DNA of 64,000 nucleotides from Tetracladium setigerum (taxonomy: Eukaryota; Ascomycota; Leotiomycetes; Helotiales), in assembly GCA_031472005.1 (NCBI GenBank), contig PZJY01000002.1, positions 4,030,001 through 4,094,000 of the forward strand. Direction: 5' to 3'. Below, piece by piece: positions 33,513-44,994 of this stretch. The notes under the pieces are model-generated. The model did no database searches and was not told where the DNA came from. It worked only from the letters and a program-made list of their open reading frames with translations. The position numbers and the translations under genes are program-made. Position 1 is the first letter of the stretch; every line of letters starts with the position of its first letter.

Positions 33513-35524
33513 CTAGAATGAAGTGTCGGCGTCTTCAGCCTGGTACCCAGCGAAGGCGCCATCATAAATCTTGAGCTTTGCCATCGCCGACTCCAGAAAC
33601 TTTTGACAGTCGAAGAAGCGAGCAAAGTCGGGATCTGTTGGATTGATGGCGCGATATGAACATTCGGTATACGCGTCAAATCCATATTCGTTGCGTATCC
33701 TAGGATCGGCACCTCGTCGAAGGAGCTCATCTACCACGAGACGGAAACCTAGAAGAATCGAGGAAGGTTAGCATCGGATCACCTTCACAGTTTTATGTAA
33801 TTTTCTCCTTTTCGAATTCACGTGATCTTTGGCTTTCCAGAAGTAGGCCACCGGAAAGAAGGAAAACAGTGGGAGGCATGCATACCATGTCGAGCCGCAA
33901 GAAGTAACATAGTATCCCCATCATTATTCTGCATATCTATGAGGATATGCGTTTTGGAAGATTCATCATCAAGCCACTTTTCCAACCACATTCGAGCAGT
34001 GACCTCGGGAGGGTGTGTGGAGTGACGAGGAGTGTAAAGGAGAACGTGTCCTGGTGTGTTCCCGTGCCCGTCACGGTTCAGGGAAGGGTCGTGGGATTTC
34101 AGTGCGGAAGACAAGTTCTTAAGCACCTCTTCATGATTGGCCGAGTAGATTGAGTAGGCGAGTTGGTGCAGAACAGACTGGTGGAAGACTGGAGAGGACA
34201 TATCTGCTTCTGGGGCTTGTTTCAGCTCATTCAAGCTAGAGTTTTGTTGGTGACCTTTGCTGAACGAAAAGGCGTTGCCTTTAAGTTCTTGGGACGAGGA
34301 TGTGTGTTGCATCAGCGGGTATAAAGGTTCATCTCCTGACACAGGGACATGCGCGGTGCCCTCATCATCTGGCACCATTGAGTCCTCTGGTATCTGTGCA
34401 GAGTAGTGGGCGTCGCCGTCATCAGTCGGCTGATCATCCTTGATCTCGATGCCAGAATCTCTGTCCATTTTGGAACTTCTTAAACTTGGAACGCTATCCG
34501 AGCTTGAGCCTTGAGCAGTGGCATCAAGCCTGCATTTAGAGTTTTGCCAATGCTGGACCTGGCCTGCATTATCATTACACAGCACCCTTGGGTCAGGAGC
34601 CGGATAGGGATGATAGTCCCTTTCAAGGGCGCTCGGTGTGTTCTGCGGTACTGTCGGCTGTGTTGTCTCTTGCCATTCGGAAGGAGTGTGCTGGGACGCA
34701 AGCTCGGCACGCTCCCAATCTCTGACGTGTTCCATGACTTTGGTGACCCTAGTGCTGTCAGTGCTCTAGTCCTCGCAACAGGATTGCAGGCTGAGACTTA
34801 CCCGTAGGAGAAAGAGGAACCATATCTTCGGCACATCTCGTCTGCTACTTGAGCGCCCCCACCAAGCCTTCGTGCCTTGTACCAATTGTACAGGGGCATA
34901 ATCTCACCTTTCAGGTAAGCCCACTTGGCGAAACTAAGAATCTTGGATCCCCATTTGTCCAATCCCTGCGGCAGTCTCTTTGTTGAAAGAACTTGCGCAA
35001 TGTCTTCCTCCATTTGGTTTTTTTGGGACTGCGGTTTGTCAATGCCCAAGGTAGGGTCATCATCTAGAAGTCACTTGCGATTAGCTTGTCCCCAAAGCAG
35101 GTGCACGTTGACTGACGGCGTGTAGGATGAAGTGCAATGGGAAGAAGGAAATGGGTAGGCAAGCGAAGCGAATCCGCGACTCACTATCACCTGGACACTA
35201 TCATCGCCACGGATGGGAATCCAAGTCATCATACTTACTATGGCTGGATGGAGACCAGTCGAAGTTCTGGTAGACAAAACACTGACTGGATGAAGACCAG
35301 ACGAAGGTCTGGCGGACAAGACTGTGACGGTGATGCAGCTCCTCATATAACTCCGCTCCATGCTGGGACAGCCACCGGTGTTGACGCCCCGTCGAGCTCA
35401 TATGTGCTGTTTCCCTCCCATTCGAGTGCGACCTGCTTGGAGAACCTGCTGTCGCATGATTTGGAGTGCTGCTCGTCGTCGAAGACTCGGTGGTAGAAAG
35501 AGGCGGGGAGAGACTGGCAGACAT
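33513..35524 (-). CDS. Ankyrin-repeat protein of unknown function
   Basis: Four exons, 35524-35239, 35063-34802, 34748-33886 and 33748-33513, join with consistent phases to 548 aa. The splice sites are GTAAGT, GTAAGT and GTATGC donors with TAG acceptors. The ankyrin region lies in the C-terminal half: DGHGNTPGHVLLYTPRH, then NNDGDTMLLLAARHG continuing across the last intron into FRLVVDELLRRGADPRIRNEYG, which has the A-x-x-G-x-x-x-x-V-x-x-LL-x-x-GAD-P pattern. Upstream, HQLAYSIYSANHEEVLKNL resembles another repeat. The N-terminal ~95 residues are Ser/Thr-rich and probably disordered; residues ~105-180 (KWGSKILSFAKWAYLKGE) are a conserved-looking helical block I do not recognise. It lacks a visible KilA-N/APSES DNA-binding domain, so it is not called an Swi6/Mbp1 homologue. 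It is divergently oriented to the DUF2235 gene. Confidence 0.8.
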
Positions 35525-36570
35525 TGTGTGGGATTTAGCACGTGGATGCGTCGTTTGCAAGTGTACGGTTGGGTTCACGGATTCGAAGGAGAGGACCTGG
35601 TGGTCGGAGTTCGTCAGCCATATCCGAAGTATGTATGCGCGGGCTTGGAGAGCACGGAATGGCATGGGAGGGGGAGTTCGGTGAAAGTACTTACTGTGAT
35701 GGGGAGGGATGGGCAAGGAGAGGACAATCCAAGGTTGGTGGGATGAATGCCGTGGAGGATCTGAATTGACGGAGGCACGCCAGAGGCTGCTGCTCTTCTT
35801 GGTGGCAGGATACTGGCAGATGGTCAGTAGGTCTTCCACACGGCCGGTACACACCATTAAGCGCAAGTTGATGGGAGCGAACCGCTGGAGCATTGTTGCC
35901 TCCTCGAAGGGAGCTGGACATGGGAATCATCGTAATCATCGTGCCCACCAAGACAGCTTGTTGGGACGACAGTGACCTCTCGCGACCATGATACGCACCT
36001 TCCTGCTGGCGGCGAGCGAGCAAAGAGAGCAAGGAGAGCAAGGAGCGCAACGAGTACAAAGACTGCAGTGTGCGAAAGATATGGCGACTGCATGTGTGCA
36101 AGTCGCGAGCGAGGGTGTTTGAAGGTAGTTGTTGGTAGGTAGCTGGGGGTGTGTTGAGGGCGAGGTGATGTGCCAGAAGGGAAGGGTACGTCAGTCGTCG
36201 GACGGTGCTGGGAAGAGGAAGAAGAGGGCGGGCGCGTGAGGGCGTGCGAGGGAGAAGACGGCGTGCAAGTGCAGAGGGCGTAAGAGGGCGTGCAAGAAGG
36301 AGATTAAAGAGAAGGGTTCGTAAACGAGAGGATGTGTAAAAGAAAGGCTGCGTAGGTAAGTAGTAAGTAAGAAAAAGAGCGTAAACGAGAAGAGAGGTGA
36401 GGTGGGCAAGAAGAAAAAGAGTGAGGTGCCCCCAGAAAAAAAGAGTGAGGTCAGGTAAGGTAGGTAGGTGTGGTGATGGAAAAGGCCGAGTCACAGTCCC
36501 AGTCGCAGTGGCAATTCGCATTCTTCATCCTCTCGGAGCTGGGGGGAAGCCCTCTCACCGCCCTTTTCTG

Positions 36571-36592
36571 CCCCCCCCCCCCCCCCCCCCCC
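36571..36592. repeat. Poly-C tract (22 C)
   Basis: Twenty-two uninterrupted C, then T and six more C. The length is probably only approximate in any assembly. Confidence 0.9.
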
Positions 36593-38351
36593 TCCCCCCA
36601 ATCGACAAACTTCCCAAACTCCGTTTGACCCTGTGGCAGCTCCCCTCCTAGCTCCAACACGGAAATTTCCCTCACTCAAGCAAGCACACCAGCAGCGCGA
36701 CACATTCCCCACTACTTCGCGCTCGCATGCCAAGGCCCAGCAGCCGGCTTCCCAAAGAAGCGACAACAACAACAACAACAGCAATGGACGCTGGGATGAG
36801 AATCAAGCACCACTAGGATGATGATGATGGGATGATGGGATGGATGATGAATGGGGCCCTCCCCTTGCAAGACCCGCTGCCTACCACTTTGCCCACTCCA
36901 GTCGACAACACCAAACACGACCTCTCCATCCCAGTCCCACCGACACAAAACACGATCACGGAAAGTTAAATGCTCGCTAATGCTGCAGGAACCAAAATAA
37001 GCGACGGCCAATAAGTACGCCCAGCAGCCAATCTCCAGCCAACCACCAGCCTGAGAAGCACCAATCTCGCAGCAGGGGATCCACAGATATCCACATTTAT
37101 CGTTTCCTGGCTTTTGTTCCTTTGTTCCCTTTGTTCTCTTTGTTCTCCATCTGGTTTAGGGAGATCTGGAGCACGCCAGTGCAACGCTTGACCCCCAGGG
37201 ACCCATCCATCATCCCACTTTTTTTTTCTTCCCCCCCCTCCCCAGATTATTATTACTATTCTTGTCGTTTGTGTTGTTGTCGTTGTCCATCCCAGATTAT
37301 TGTCGTTCATCCCAGTTTTCATCATCCCTGACACGCTATCGGAGTCTGCGCGCATCGGAATCTCCAAAATCTCCAAAATCTGCGCATCTGAGAAGCTGAA
37401 CATACATACCTACGTCAGTGATGGAAAAAAGAGGTCGTCTCTCCCACAATTACGTGTGGCTGGCTTATTGATTTCCAACTGCTTTCGGCCATCATCCCTC
37501 GATCCTGGGAGAACAAAGAAGCTGCACAGCCACACCCTCCCGAGGGCTCGCATGGTTTGGCGCCATAATCCCAACATCATCATCGTAGATTGGCCCGGAT
37601 ATCTGGGGTGGAGCCCTGCTCTCCGAACTCCGCCAAGAGGCCAAGCTTTTGCCGAGCTTGACGCGTCCAAACTGCTGGAGTCTTGCAACGACAAAAACTC
37701 TTGCCAAAAGGACCAAATTGCCGCCACCATCCCCCATCATCACCACACCCATTCCCGCACGTTGGCCAACCATTTCACCGGCTCCATCTCCTTTTTTTTA
37801 ATTTATGATTTGATTTCACACCGGCGGTGACGAAATGATGGTCTTGGCTTCACCACAGAGCCGACGGAAAACAGGTAAGCATCCAGCAAGGGAGACCAAC
37901 AAGCAGCAGCAGAGCCGAGCAAGTCGAAACCTTTGCGATGTGCGAGTCTCCGCTGTTGCACATCTCCCGTTTATGCGCGCCATGCCAAGTGACGTCGCGG
38001 ACCTCAGAAATTGCAGCTGCGTGATTGGGGGGGTAGGAGGAGGGAAGTAGGAGAGGAGTAGGAGGGGAGTGGGTTGGCAGTGGGAGAGAGAGAGAAAAAA
38101 ATGTGAGATGCAGGTACCTCCTACACACACACTCACACTCACTCACACACACACAGGGCTGCCCCCTTCTACTTACTTAAGGGCGAGCTCGCCCACTACT
38201 TTCCTCGAACCTCCTGCCCTCCCGAATCCAATCCTCCATCTTCCTCGCTCACTGCCCTTCCAACATCATCCTCAACCTTACCTACTCCTACCACCTACTT
38301 ACCTATTCATCGCAACAACCAACAACCAACAACCAACATACATACCTGTAG

Positions 38352-38382
38352 TATATATATATATATCTCTCTCTCTCTCTCC
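38352..38382 (+). promoter_or_regulatory. TA and CT dinucleotide tracts before the DUF2235 gene
   Basis: About eight TA units run directly into about eight CT units, some 65 bp before the start codon. TA tracts can serve as a TATA-like element and CT blocks are common just upstream of transcription starts in filamentous fungi. Confidence 0.4.
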
Positions 38383-38444
38383 AGCAACACAACACAACAA
38401 CAACCACCACCACCCTCCCCACAACACGAAGCTCCCACCGCACA

Positions 38445-40274
38445 ATGTCGGAGAATACCCCCTCGACGACAGACGTCCCCGTCCCCGCCCCCGCTATGCG
38501 CTGGACCCGGTCCGCTCGAATCCACATGGTGGAACTCGACGGTAAGCACGATCCATCCGCAAACTGCACAAACATTCATGCTAATCCGTCAATAACAGGA
38601 TCCTTGGCCACCCCTTCCGCAAGACCTCCTCCACTGCCGTCTCCGAAATCCGCCAGGCCATTGCTCCCGATGTCAACATTGGCTCCAGCACAAAGAGAGG
38701 CGTCGGCACCAACGGTGGGAGGATTGACAAATGGTTGGGAGGTAAGTGCAGCGTCCTAGCTTCGATGTCGTTGGCGATTGTCTAACATCTGCTTAGGTGC
38801 TCTTGGTTTGGGCTTCATGCTCAGCGTGATGGACAGCTTCTGTATGTTGCTCCTGTCTCTGCTTGATCGACATGTGCTAACATAAAGCAGTCCACTTGGC
38901 CGATAATTATATGATGGGAGACGTTATTCTTATGTCGGCCTTCTCTCGAGGCAAGTCCCAACCCCGAAATAGTCCCCTGCAATGAGATATACTAACGTTA
39001 GTAGGAGCCGCTGCTGCTCGCACCCTCGCCGCCCTCATCGATGTGATTGGTCTCCCACAGCTGCATGAACTGAGCACCCGCCGCAGAAATCGCTTGTTCC
39101 GAAAGATCTATAAAGGTCTCAAGACGGGAGATCTGTGGAATCCCGCTCGGCTGGCAGAGATTAAAGATGGTTACACTTGTACGTTGTTGATTCGAGTCCC
39201 TTGTCTGCCGTTACTAACTGCATGCAGTTCATCATAACGTATCCATCGAAGCGCTTGTCCTCTTCGACACCGTCACAAGCCTCGGACTTCCCAAGGTCGG
39301 CGTGGGCCGATACATCAGACCCTTACTCCGCCACGTACCTGGCTTGCGAAAGAGCTATCCGCACATCGAAGCAATCATTCGCAACGTTCCCTCAAGTAAG
39401 TTACCCCTCGTGTCACTTCAGAACCTCTACTAACCACATAACTCTAGATGTTAAGTGCTTCTTCCACGCCATCTCTATCCACGAAACTAGAGCCACCTAC
39501 CATGAAGAAGTTGCCCACACTACCTCGACCGTTGCTGGCCTCATTCGCAAACAAATGTGGTTCTTTGGCAATCATAGTGATCTGGCCAAGGATAACGGCC
39601 ACACTTGCATGGCTGATGCTGCGCTTGCTTGGTTATTGGGACAGATCCACTATTACATTCCTCACATCCGCTGGAACGAGACCTTCCTGCATCGCCGTTT
39701 CCATTTGTACCCAGAAGAGATCAAAATCGCAAATGTACCACGGACCGCCCCGGCTGTCGGACTGCTCACAGCACCCGTGCAGTCTGGGGCCGCTGGTCAC
39801 AATGGGTCAACTTCATCATCGGAGACAGCCATCGCTTCACTCACTGATGCTGGACCTTCATCCGATGCCATCAACACAGTTGGGACTTCAACCGATGTCA
39901 TCAGTCCACTTCCAAATGCTCCCATTGAATCTTCAACCACGCAACTGACCTACCTGCACGACCCTATCAAAGCAGCTACCATCGTCAAGACAATCTCACA
40001 CGGATATCACATCCGCACTCCAGGTGGCTACGGACCAGATACACAGGAAGCCATTCATCGTACCGTTCGTGAGCGAGGCTTTGGCCGAACTCCTACTGAA
40101 CTTACCATGATTCCTGGATACCACCCCGTTCTGAACGACCATGGTTCATGGGAGTGGATTCTCGATGCACCTCCTAGAGCCGCATCTTGGATGGGAGGTC
40201 CTGCCGTGGAGATGTTACCCGTCATCCAGGAGGGCGAGACCACCATCCTTGAGCGACATCTTCAGGGATATTAG
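38445..40274 (+). CDS. DUF2235 (Tle1-like) alpha/beta hydrolase, frame off by one base at intron 1
   Basis: Seven exons: 38445-38541, 38599-38741, 38797-38841, 38891-38950, 39005-39178, 39228-39395 and 39448-40274, for about 504 aa. The domain is DUF2235, named after type VI phospholipase effectors but widespread in fungi: RIHMVELDG at the start strand, RGVGTNGGRIDKW, the nucleophile elbow AFSRGAAAARTLA, the Asp in LFDTVTSLGLP and the His in WFFGNHSD, so a full Ser-Asp-His triad. Introns 2-6 are in phase; intron 4 is GC-AG (GCAAGT donor, ACTAAC branch point). Intron 1 is not: exon 1 ends in phase 1 while exon 2 requires phase 2, so one base is missing near 38541, either an assembly error or a real frameshift. 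The C-terminal region after the His is Ser/Thr-rich and then unfamiliar. No signal peptide. The substrate is unknown; lipid esters are a guess from the family. Confidence 0.83.
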
Positions 40275-41491
40275 GATGGCACCTTCACTTTCAAAATTTC
40301 GAGGCGCCCATTCGCAAACAAACAGCAAGCAGGAACTTTTGGAGGAATCCCAGAATGTCGTAATGATGAACGATAGTGTATTGGGGATCATAGCGTTGGA
40401 TTTGTTTTGATTTTTTGCATAGCGTCTGCTTTTATCATGATCATTTTCTTTAGCCCTTGTCGGAGGCTAGAAACCACATGCGCTGGATTTTCTTTTTCTC
40501 TTTTTTTCTTCTTCTTTTGTCTCTTCTTTTCTTTTGTCTGCATAGCGTCTGTTATTTATCATGAACATTTTCTTTGGATTGATTATCGAAGGCCATGTTG
40601 GTTTCTGGCAGGATATTCTTTTTGTATTTAGGGTTGGTTGTATGCATATCCATAATATCAATAGCATATTGTTACTGTTTACATAGGTACCCCATAGATT
40701 AGGTAGATAAGTAGATAGATTAAAATATAAAAAAAACTCTTCTCTCCTTTAAAAGATTTTACTGTACCAAGTACTTCATTAGTTTGAATATGATTGTATA
40801 TGATTGTATGTCTTTCTTTTGTTCTTGGATTTGGTTCTTGGGTTCTTGGGTTCTTGGGTTGTTGGGTTGTTGGGTTGTTGCTTGTTTCCCACCCTCCACT
40901 TCACCCTGTCCGTCCACTCCACCCCCTCCTCTTTTCAGTAGATGCCAAATTTAGGAATTTATCAATGTGAAATAGGAAAAATGATAAATAAAAAATTAAT
41001 GGTTAATAATTGATAAGTGATATCGTGTTTTTTCCAATTAGTTTGTTTATATAACATATATATAGTATGGTATAGGTATGCTGGGTTTTGAGTCAGGTCA
41101 AAGTTGGATCAGGTTGGATCAAATTGGGTAAACTATCCAAAACTATCCAAAGTATCCATCCAAATCATCCGAAACCATGCGAAACCAATCTTTACACACC
41201 ACAACGTCCACTCTCACCACAATATATCCACTCACTCAAGCCAATCAAATCTCCTCTCTACATCTATACACGCGATCCTCTTGGGTCTTGACAGGGAGAA
41301 CGATCAACATTCTCTTCATCTTCAAGAGAAAAACAGTCTGGGCTTTACTAAGTACCTTGAATGGAGATAGATCACCAGTCAAGAGAGGAAATACCCGCGT
41401 AGACAGCGAAAAGAGAGACGATCATTAGGTCAATTGAGTGAATTTTTGAAATTGAAAATTGTGTTTCCATTCTGCGGAAGCGCGTATTTAT
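40275..41491. other. Intergenic region with simple repeats
   Basis: No gene seen. T-rich 3' flank, then an 8-bp tandem array and AT-rich DNA. It lies between convergent features. Confidence 0.6.
40833..40880. repeat. 8-bp tandem array GGTTCTTG/GGTTGTTG
   Basis: About six units in a row; the first half reads GGTTCTTG and the second half GGTTGTTG. Confidence 0.85.
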
Positions 41492-42720
41492 TTAGGTACC
41501 TACCTCCTCGTGCTCCGCGAACGCCAAAAACTCCAATCCTAGCATCTCATATTGTGTTGGATTAGTAGGTGCATAGTGACCTCTCGTAGTAGGTAAACCC
41601 AAGGCAACCTTGAAACTATCGTAGATGAGCCATTGGAAGGCCGTTAAAGTACCGATCATCTGGCAAACACACGCACGGGGATGTCAGCAGTGCTCAAGAA
41701 TCGAGTCAATCAAGACCGTTCGTTGCAATGACAAATCCAAATCTCCATCTCTTCTCCCCATCCCTAAATCCCAAACTTCAAACAGGAGGAAACAACTCAC
41801 CATAATCCTAACCGGCAACCCATTCCACAAACCCCCAAACCCAATATTCCCATAAATCCTCGTCATGGCCTTGCCCGCACTCTCCCACGCTTTACGATCG
41901 GAATTCAATTTCGATACTATGACATCTGCTAGGTGCGATACCACCGCACACCCGATACCCGCAATATAATCACCGAGGAAGGAAACACCCGTTTGTTGAA
42001 GCGCGTTGTAGGATAATTTGGCTTTACCTAAGTACGCGTAGATTTTGTTGACGGTCATTTGAAAGGTCGCGAATTTAACTATGGTGTAGGGGAATTTGAC
42101 GACCCTAGAGTGGGACGAGACCTTTGTATAGACTGGATCGAACTCGTTGGGATTTGAAAGCTAGATGAGAAGATTAATCGAGTGAGTGAGGATAATATAC
42201 CTAGCAACGCCCTTATCTTTAATAAACTTACTTAACCCCTCCCTTATCGTATGCGTAAACGGCGGTAAACTCGTCTGTATCCTCACTTTTATGCTCTTAA
42301 ACGGATATAACGCGATATCCGCTAAAAACTCCGCGCTCGCACTCGCGGCTAGAAATGTAACTGTCTGATTCTAGCCGACGAAGGTAGACGACTAGCCGAA
42401 GAAGACGCCGCGCAGGCCTTCGCCTTTGTAGATCTTAGACTAGGCCTAGAGCTTGGATTTGTAGAGGGTGGGGTCGACTTGGCGACGGCATTTTACGAGG
42501 TCGAGGGGGGTACAGCGGTGTGGGTTAGGCCGCAGGTTGGGTGTTTGATATAATATGCTAGTATTGAATAGGTAGATAGATAGGTGTATATAGAGAGTTT
42601 CAATTGGGAAAAGAGAATTGATGATGAACCTGCAATTCCTCTTAATCCGCAGGCGAGGAAGTATTTGCCGCTGTGGAGCTCAATACTAGGTTTAGGGAGA
42701 GCTTTCTCGAGTGTAGACAT
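41492..42720 (-). pseudogene. mir1: RIP-damaged copy of the mitochondrial phosphate carrier
   Basis: The minus strand carries nearly the whole carrier in pieces: SGKYFLACGLRGIAG (exon 1), then GLTHTAVTPLDLVKCRRQVDP, SKIYKGEGLRGVFFG, FLAASASAEFLADIAL, RQIPYTIVKFATF, YNALQQTGVSFLG, VSKLNSDRK, GFGGLWNGLPVRIM and the last exon MIGTLTAFQWLIYDSFKVALG. This is the MIR1 phosphate carrier of the inner mitochondrial membrane. Damage: in-frame TAG where Gln (CAG) and Trp (TGG) belong (around 42437-42448, 42390 and 42110), Pro to Ser and Pro to Leu, and Met to Ile changes, all C-to-T or G-to-A; and a deletion of roughly 30 codons after FVG. The pattern is that of RIP acting on a duplicated gene. A functional copy should exist elsewhere in the genome. 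Confidence 0.9.
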
Positions 42721-43889
42721 TGTCGCGAGTAATCAATGGAATACAATTGATATTGTGATGCTATTGTGTCTGGGGAGATTCCACGTTGGAATGCAAGCGA
42801 GTAACACGACATACTCTACAGTACTGTACAAAATCAACATAAAGAAGAGTGACAGAGAGGAGATTGTTGAAAAGAAGGAGAAAAGCAGTCAAAGAGAAGA
42901 GAAAGGGAAAATTGGCTCTTATTTAAAGTATCACTGTAAAATATTATGACGCTGGGTGCCGCATTTCCACTGGTTGGTGTTTGATAAGGAAAAAGCTTCC
43001 CGGTTCCTTCGGAGCTCCTCGAGCTCGGGAAAGCTCGCGCAAATCCTTACGTCATTTCTGTGCTCGAACTGCAGCATGCGGCGAAAGGGTGGAGGAATGA
43101 GATTTTTGATGTGCAGACTGTTGTTGCTTGATTTATCTTGTGGTCGGGAGTGTTTAATTTGGGGGAATGGAGAGGAGTTTGACTTGTAGGATGGAGTGAG
43201 AGGGCTAGATTTGGGGGAAGATTGAAACTATATGGAAATAAGGAGCTGTTGAGTATGCGTTCAGCGAGCAGGTGGGGTTTTTGTCCGCATGCACGGGCGG
43301 TTGATGAGAGCGCGTGCATGCATATTGTATGCGAGACTTGGCTGGCGAAAAGCTTACTAGGGATCTACTTAACGCTTGTGTCACCTTTTCAATTTGGCGC
43401 ATCGCGCATAAAGGGAGATAAGTTTTGGAGCTTCGGCAAGGGGCAGGGTGATGGTGTATGGTCACGTGACACAGACTACCCCTCGTTGATTGATTTATTC
43501 ATACTCGGTTCCAGCTGTCCGTTTAGCACCCGTTGCCGAACTGCGTCTACCGTAGTAAACGCACCTCACTTCATCACCCGAAAGTGACCAGCAAACCTCC
43601 TCTGCTGAGCGGACTGGTTCCCATCTACGTCTATATACATATCTGTCAAGGAGTGCTTGTGTCTGCTTTATGTGCATGGCTCATTGGCAGCCACTTCTGC
43701 TGTCCTTCTTGTGTCAATATACCTTCAGTCTCCCCCCTGCTACCGCGAAACACTCATTCAACTCCATCCCTCCCATGATGCTCACCCTCAGCTCAGGTTA
43801 AAGCAGCAGTTGCTCACGTCCAGAGACTAAAACGGAACCAGCGAAAGGGAAAATTAATTCTGAGTCTAATGGTATCATGACCCAAATTT
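42721..43889. other. Intergenic region
   Basis: No gene supported. It has a perfect GTCACGTGAC palindrome near 43460, an E-box-like site with no assigned gene. Confidence 0.55.
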
Positions 43890-44043
43890 CCCATTCTTGT
43901 GTCCCGTTTGGGGTCAGTAAGCTTGCTGCTCTTGCTTAGGCGCTAATCACCCTCGGCTCAATCGACTCACCTGAGGAACCTGAGTACCCTGAGCAGCTCG
44001 TCAGAGCATCCTGACCAGGATTACCACAGCATTCCTGAGCACC
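43890..44043 (+). repeat. Dispersed repeat, copy 2
   Basis: Matches 31144-31332: CATTCTTGTGTCCCG, GTCAGTAAGCTTGCTGCTCT, GCGCTAATCAC, GAGTACCCTGAGCAGCT and TTACCACAG occur in the same order. It directly precedes the Tc1/mariner remnant. Confidence 0.8.
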
Positions 44044-44084
44044 GGCTGTAATTGGGTATAATTTCAAGAGTTGGCTTGTATTTA

Positions 44085-44530
44085 GTCGACGGAAGGAGAA
44101 GGGAAGGGTTTACGCAAAAGAAGTACGAGGAGCAGATCTTATGGGGGCTTTAGAAGACATCAGTAAGGAGAAATATGGGCACAATATGGTCTTTTTGTAC
44201 GGATAAAGACTACTTTGTAGTTGAGAATGGGAGTCGACTACACGGGAAGAAGGATACTCGGAGAAATGGAGGGCTATGTAATAAAGCACAAGTAGAGTGC
44301 GCTATATACTCGATTGACTGGGCTCCCTCGTGTCCAGATCTAAATCCTATTGAGAATGTATGGAACATCTTAAAGCAATGGCTCCGGAATAGAAACCATA
44401 CTGTGAGCGGGTGGTCCTTAAAAGACCTCCAGGAAGTGGTACTTGATATTTACAGCAGAGTAATTTAATAAGCACATAGACTTATTACTAAAAAGACTCG
44501 AGAAAGCTAGATTCTGGAAGGGGTGCACAA
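44085..44530 (+). pseudogene. Tc1/mariner-type transposase remnant
   Basis: Reading across two frameshifts it shows KGRVYAKE, then KYEEQILWG, ALEDISKEKYGHNMVF, DKDYFVVENGSRLHGKKDTRRNGG, and the diagnostic SPDLNPIE block as DWAPSCPDLNPIENVWNILKQ. The second catalytic Asp is replaced by Asn (VVENG where VVEDG is usual) and the first Asp domain is missing, so it is dead. The GRVTAK-type start places it in the fungal Tc1-like group. Target-site TA and terminal repeats could not be fixed. Confidence 0.85.
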
Positions 44531-44994
44531 ACTCATTGGTAGAACATTAAAGCAGCACATAGTTTATGCTGAATTTATATATCTTGGCAATGACAGAACG
44601 CGTGGAGGCGTCCCCATTCGTAAATGGGACCTCGGTTAATGGCAGAGCCCCATTCGACAGATCATCTTCTGGCCTGGACCCATTAATCTACAACACGATG
44701 GGCAGGAGTAAGACAGCCCATCATCATTCTGAGATTAGTAAGTAATGCGTCTTCTTCCTGTTGGATTGCTTATCAAATGCATTCCTTCATTATCCGGGCC
44801 CGACATCTTTTCGAGGCTAATGCTCTTGTACTATCTATCTACCTTAAGAACATACCTAGTAGTTCACCCCAACTTACCTGATCGCGTCCTCCATAGCATA
44901 TGCGTTATACTAAACGCTTTCTCCCCCCCTCTCATAGGGATCTCATATCGAGGTCGACATGCGATATCTCTGTCTACGACCTCACGTTTGCAAC
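44531..44994. other. Intergenic region
   Basis: No gene seen. It contains a 6-bp palindrome CCCATT-CGTA-AATGGG near 44618 and the promoter of the zinc-cluster gene. Confidence 0.5.

Larger units (their letters stand above)
35525..38444. promoter_or_regulatory. Long low-complexity divergent intergenic region
   Basis: 2.9 kb between divergent genes. It is rich in purine/pyrimidine-skewed tracts, with a 22-base C run at 36571-36592, CAA repeats near 36766, CA/CT arrays at 38116-38157 and TA/CT arrays just before the DUF2235 start. Several long frames exist (for example 35691-36521 minus) but they consist of Leu/Ser/Pro low-complexity sequence and are not credible genes. Long 5' leaders and two promoters are the likely content. 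Confidence 0.55.

Noticed and set aside
35691..36521. 276-codon minus-strand open frame
   Set aside because: Leu/Ser/Pro low-complexity sequence produced by skewed repeats, with no motif and no splice pattern.
38069..38545. 158-codon frame upstream of the DUF2235 start
   Set aside because: His/Pro/Thr low complexity from CA and CT arrays; the MSEN start in another frame leads directly into the conserved first strand of the domain.
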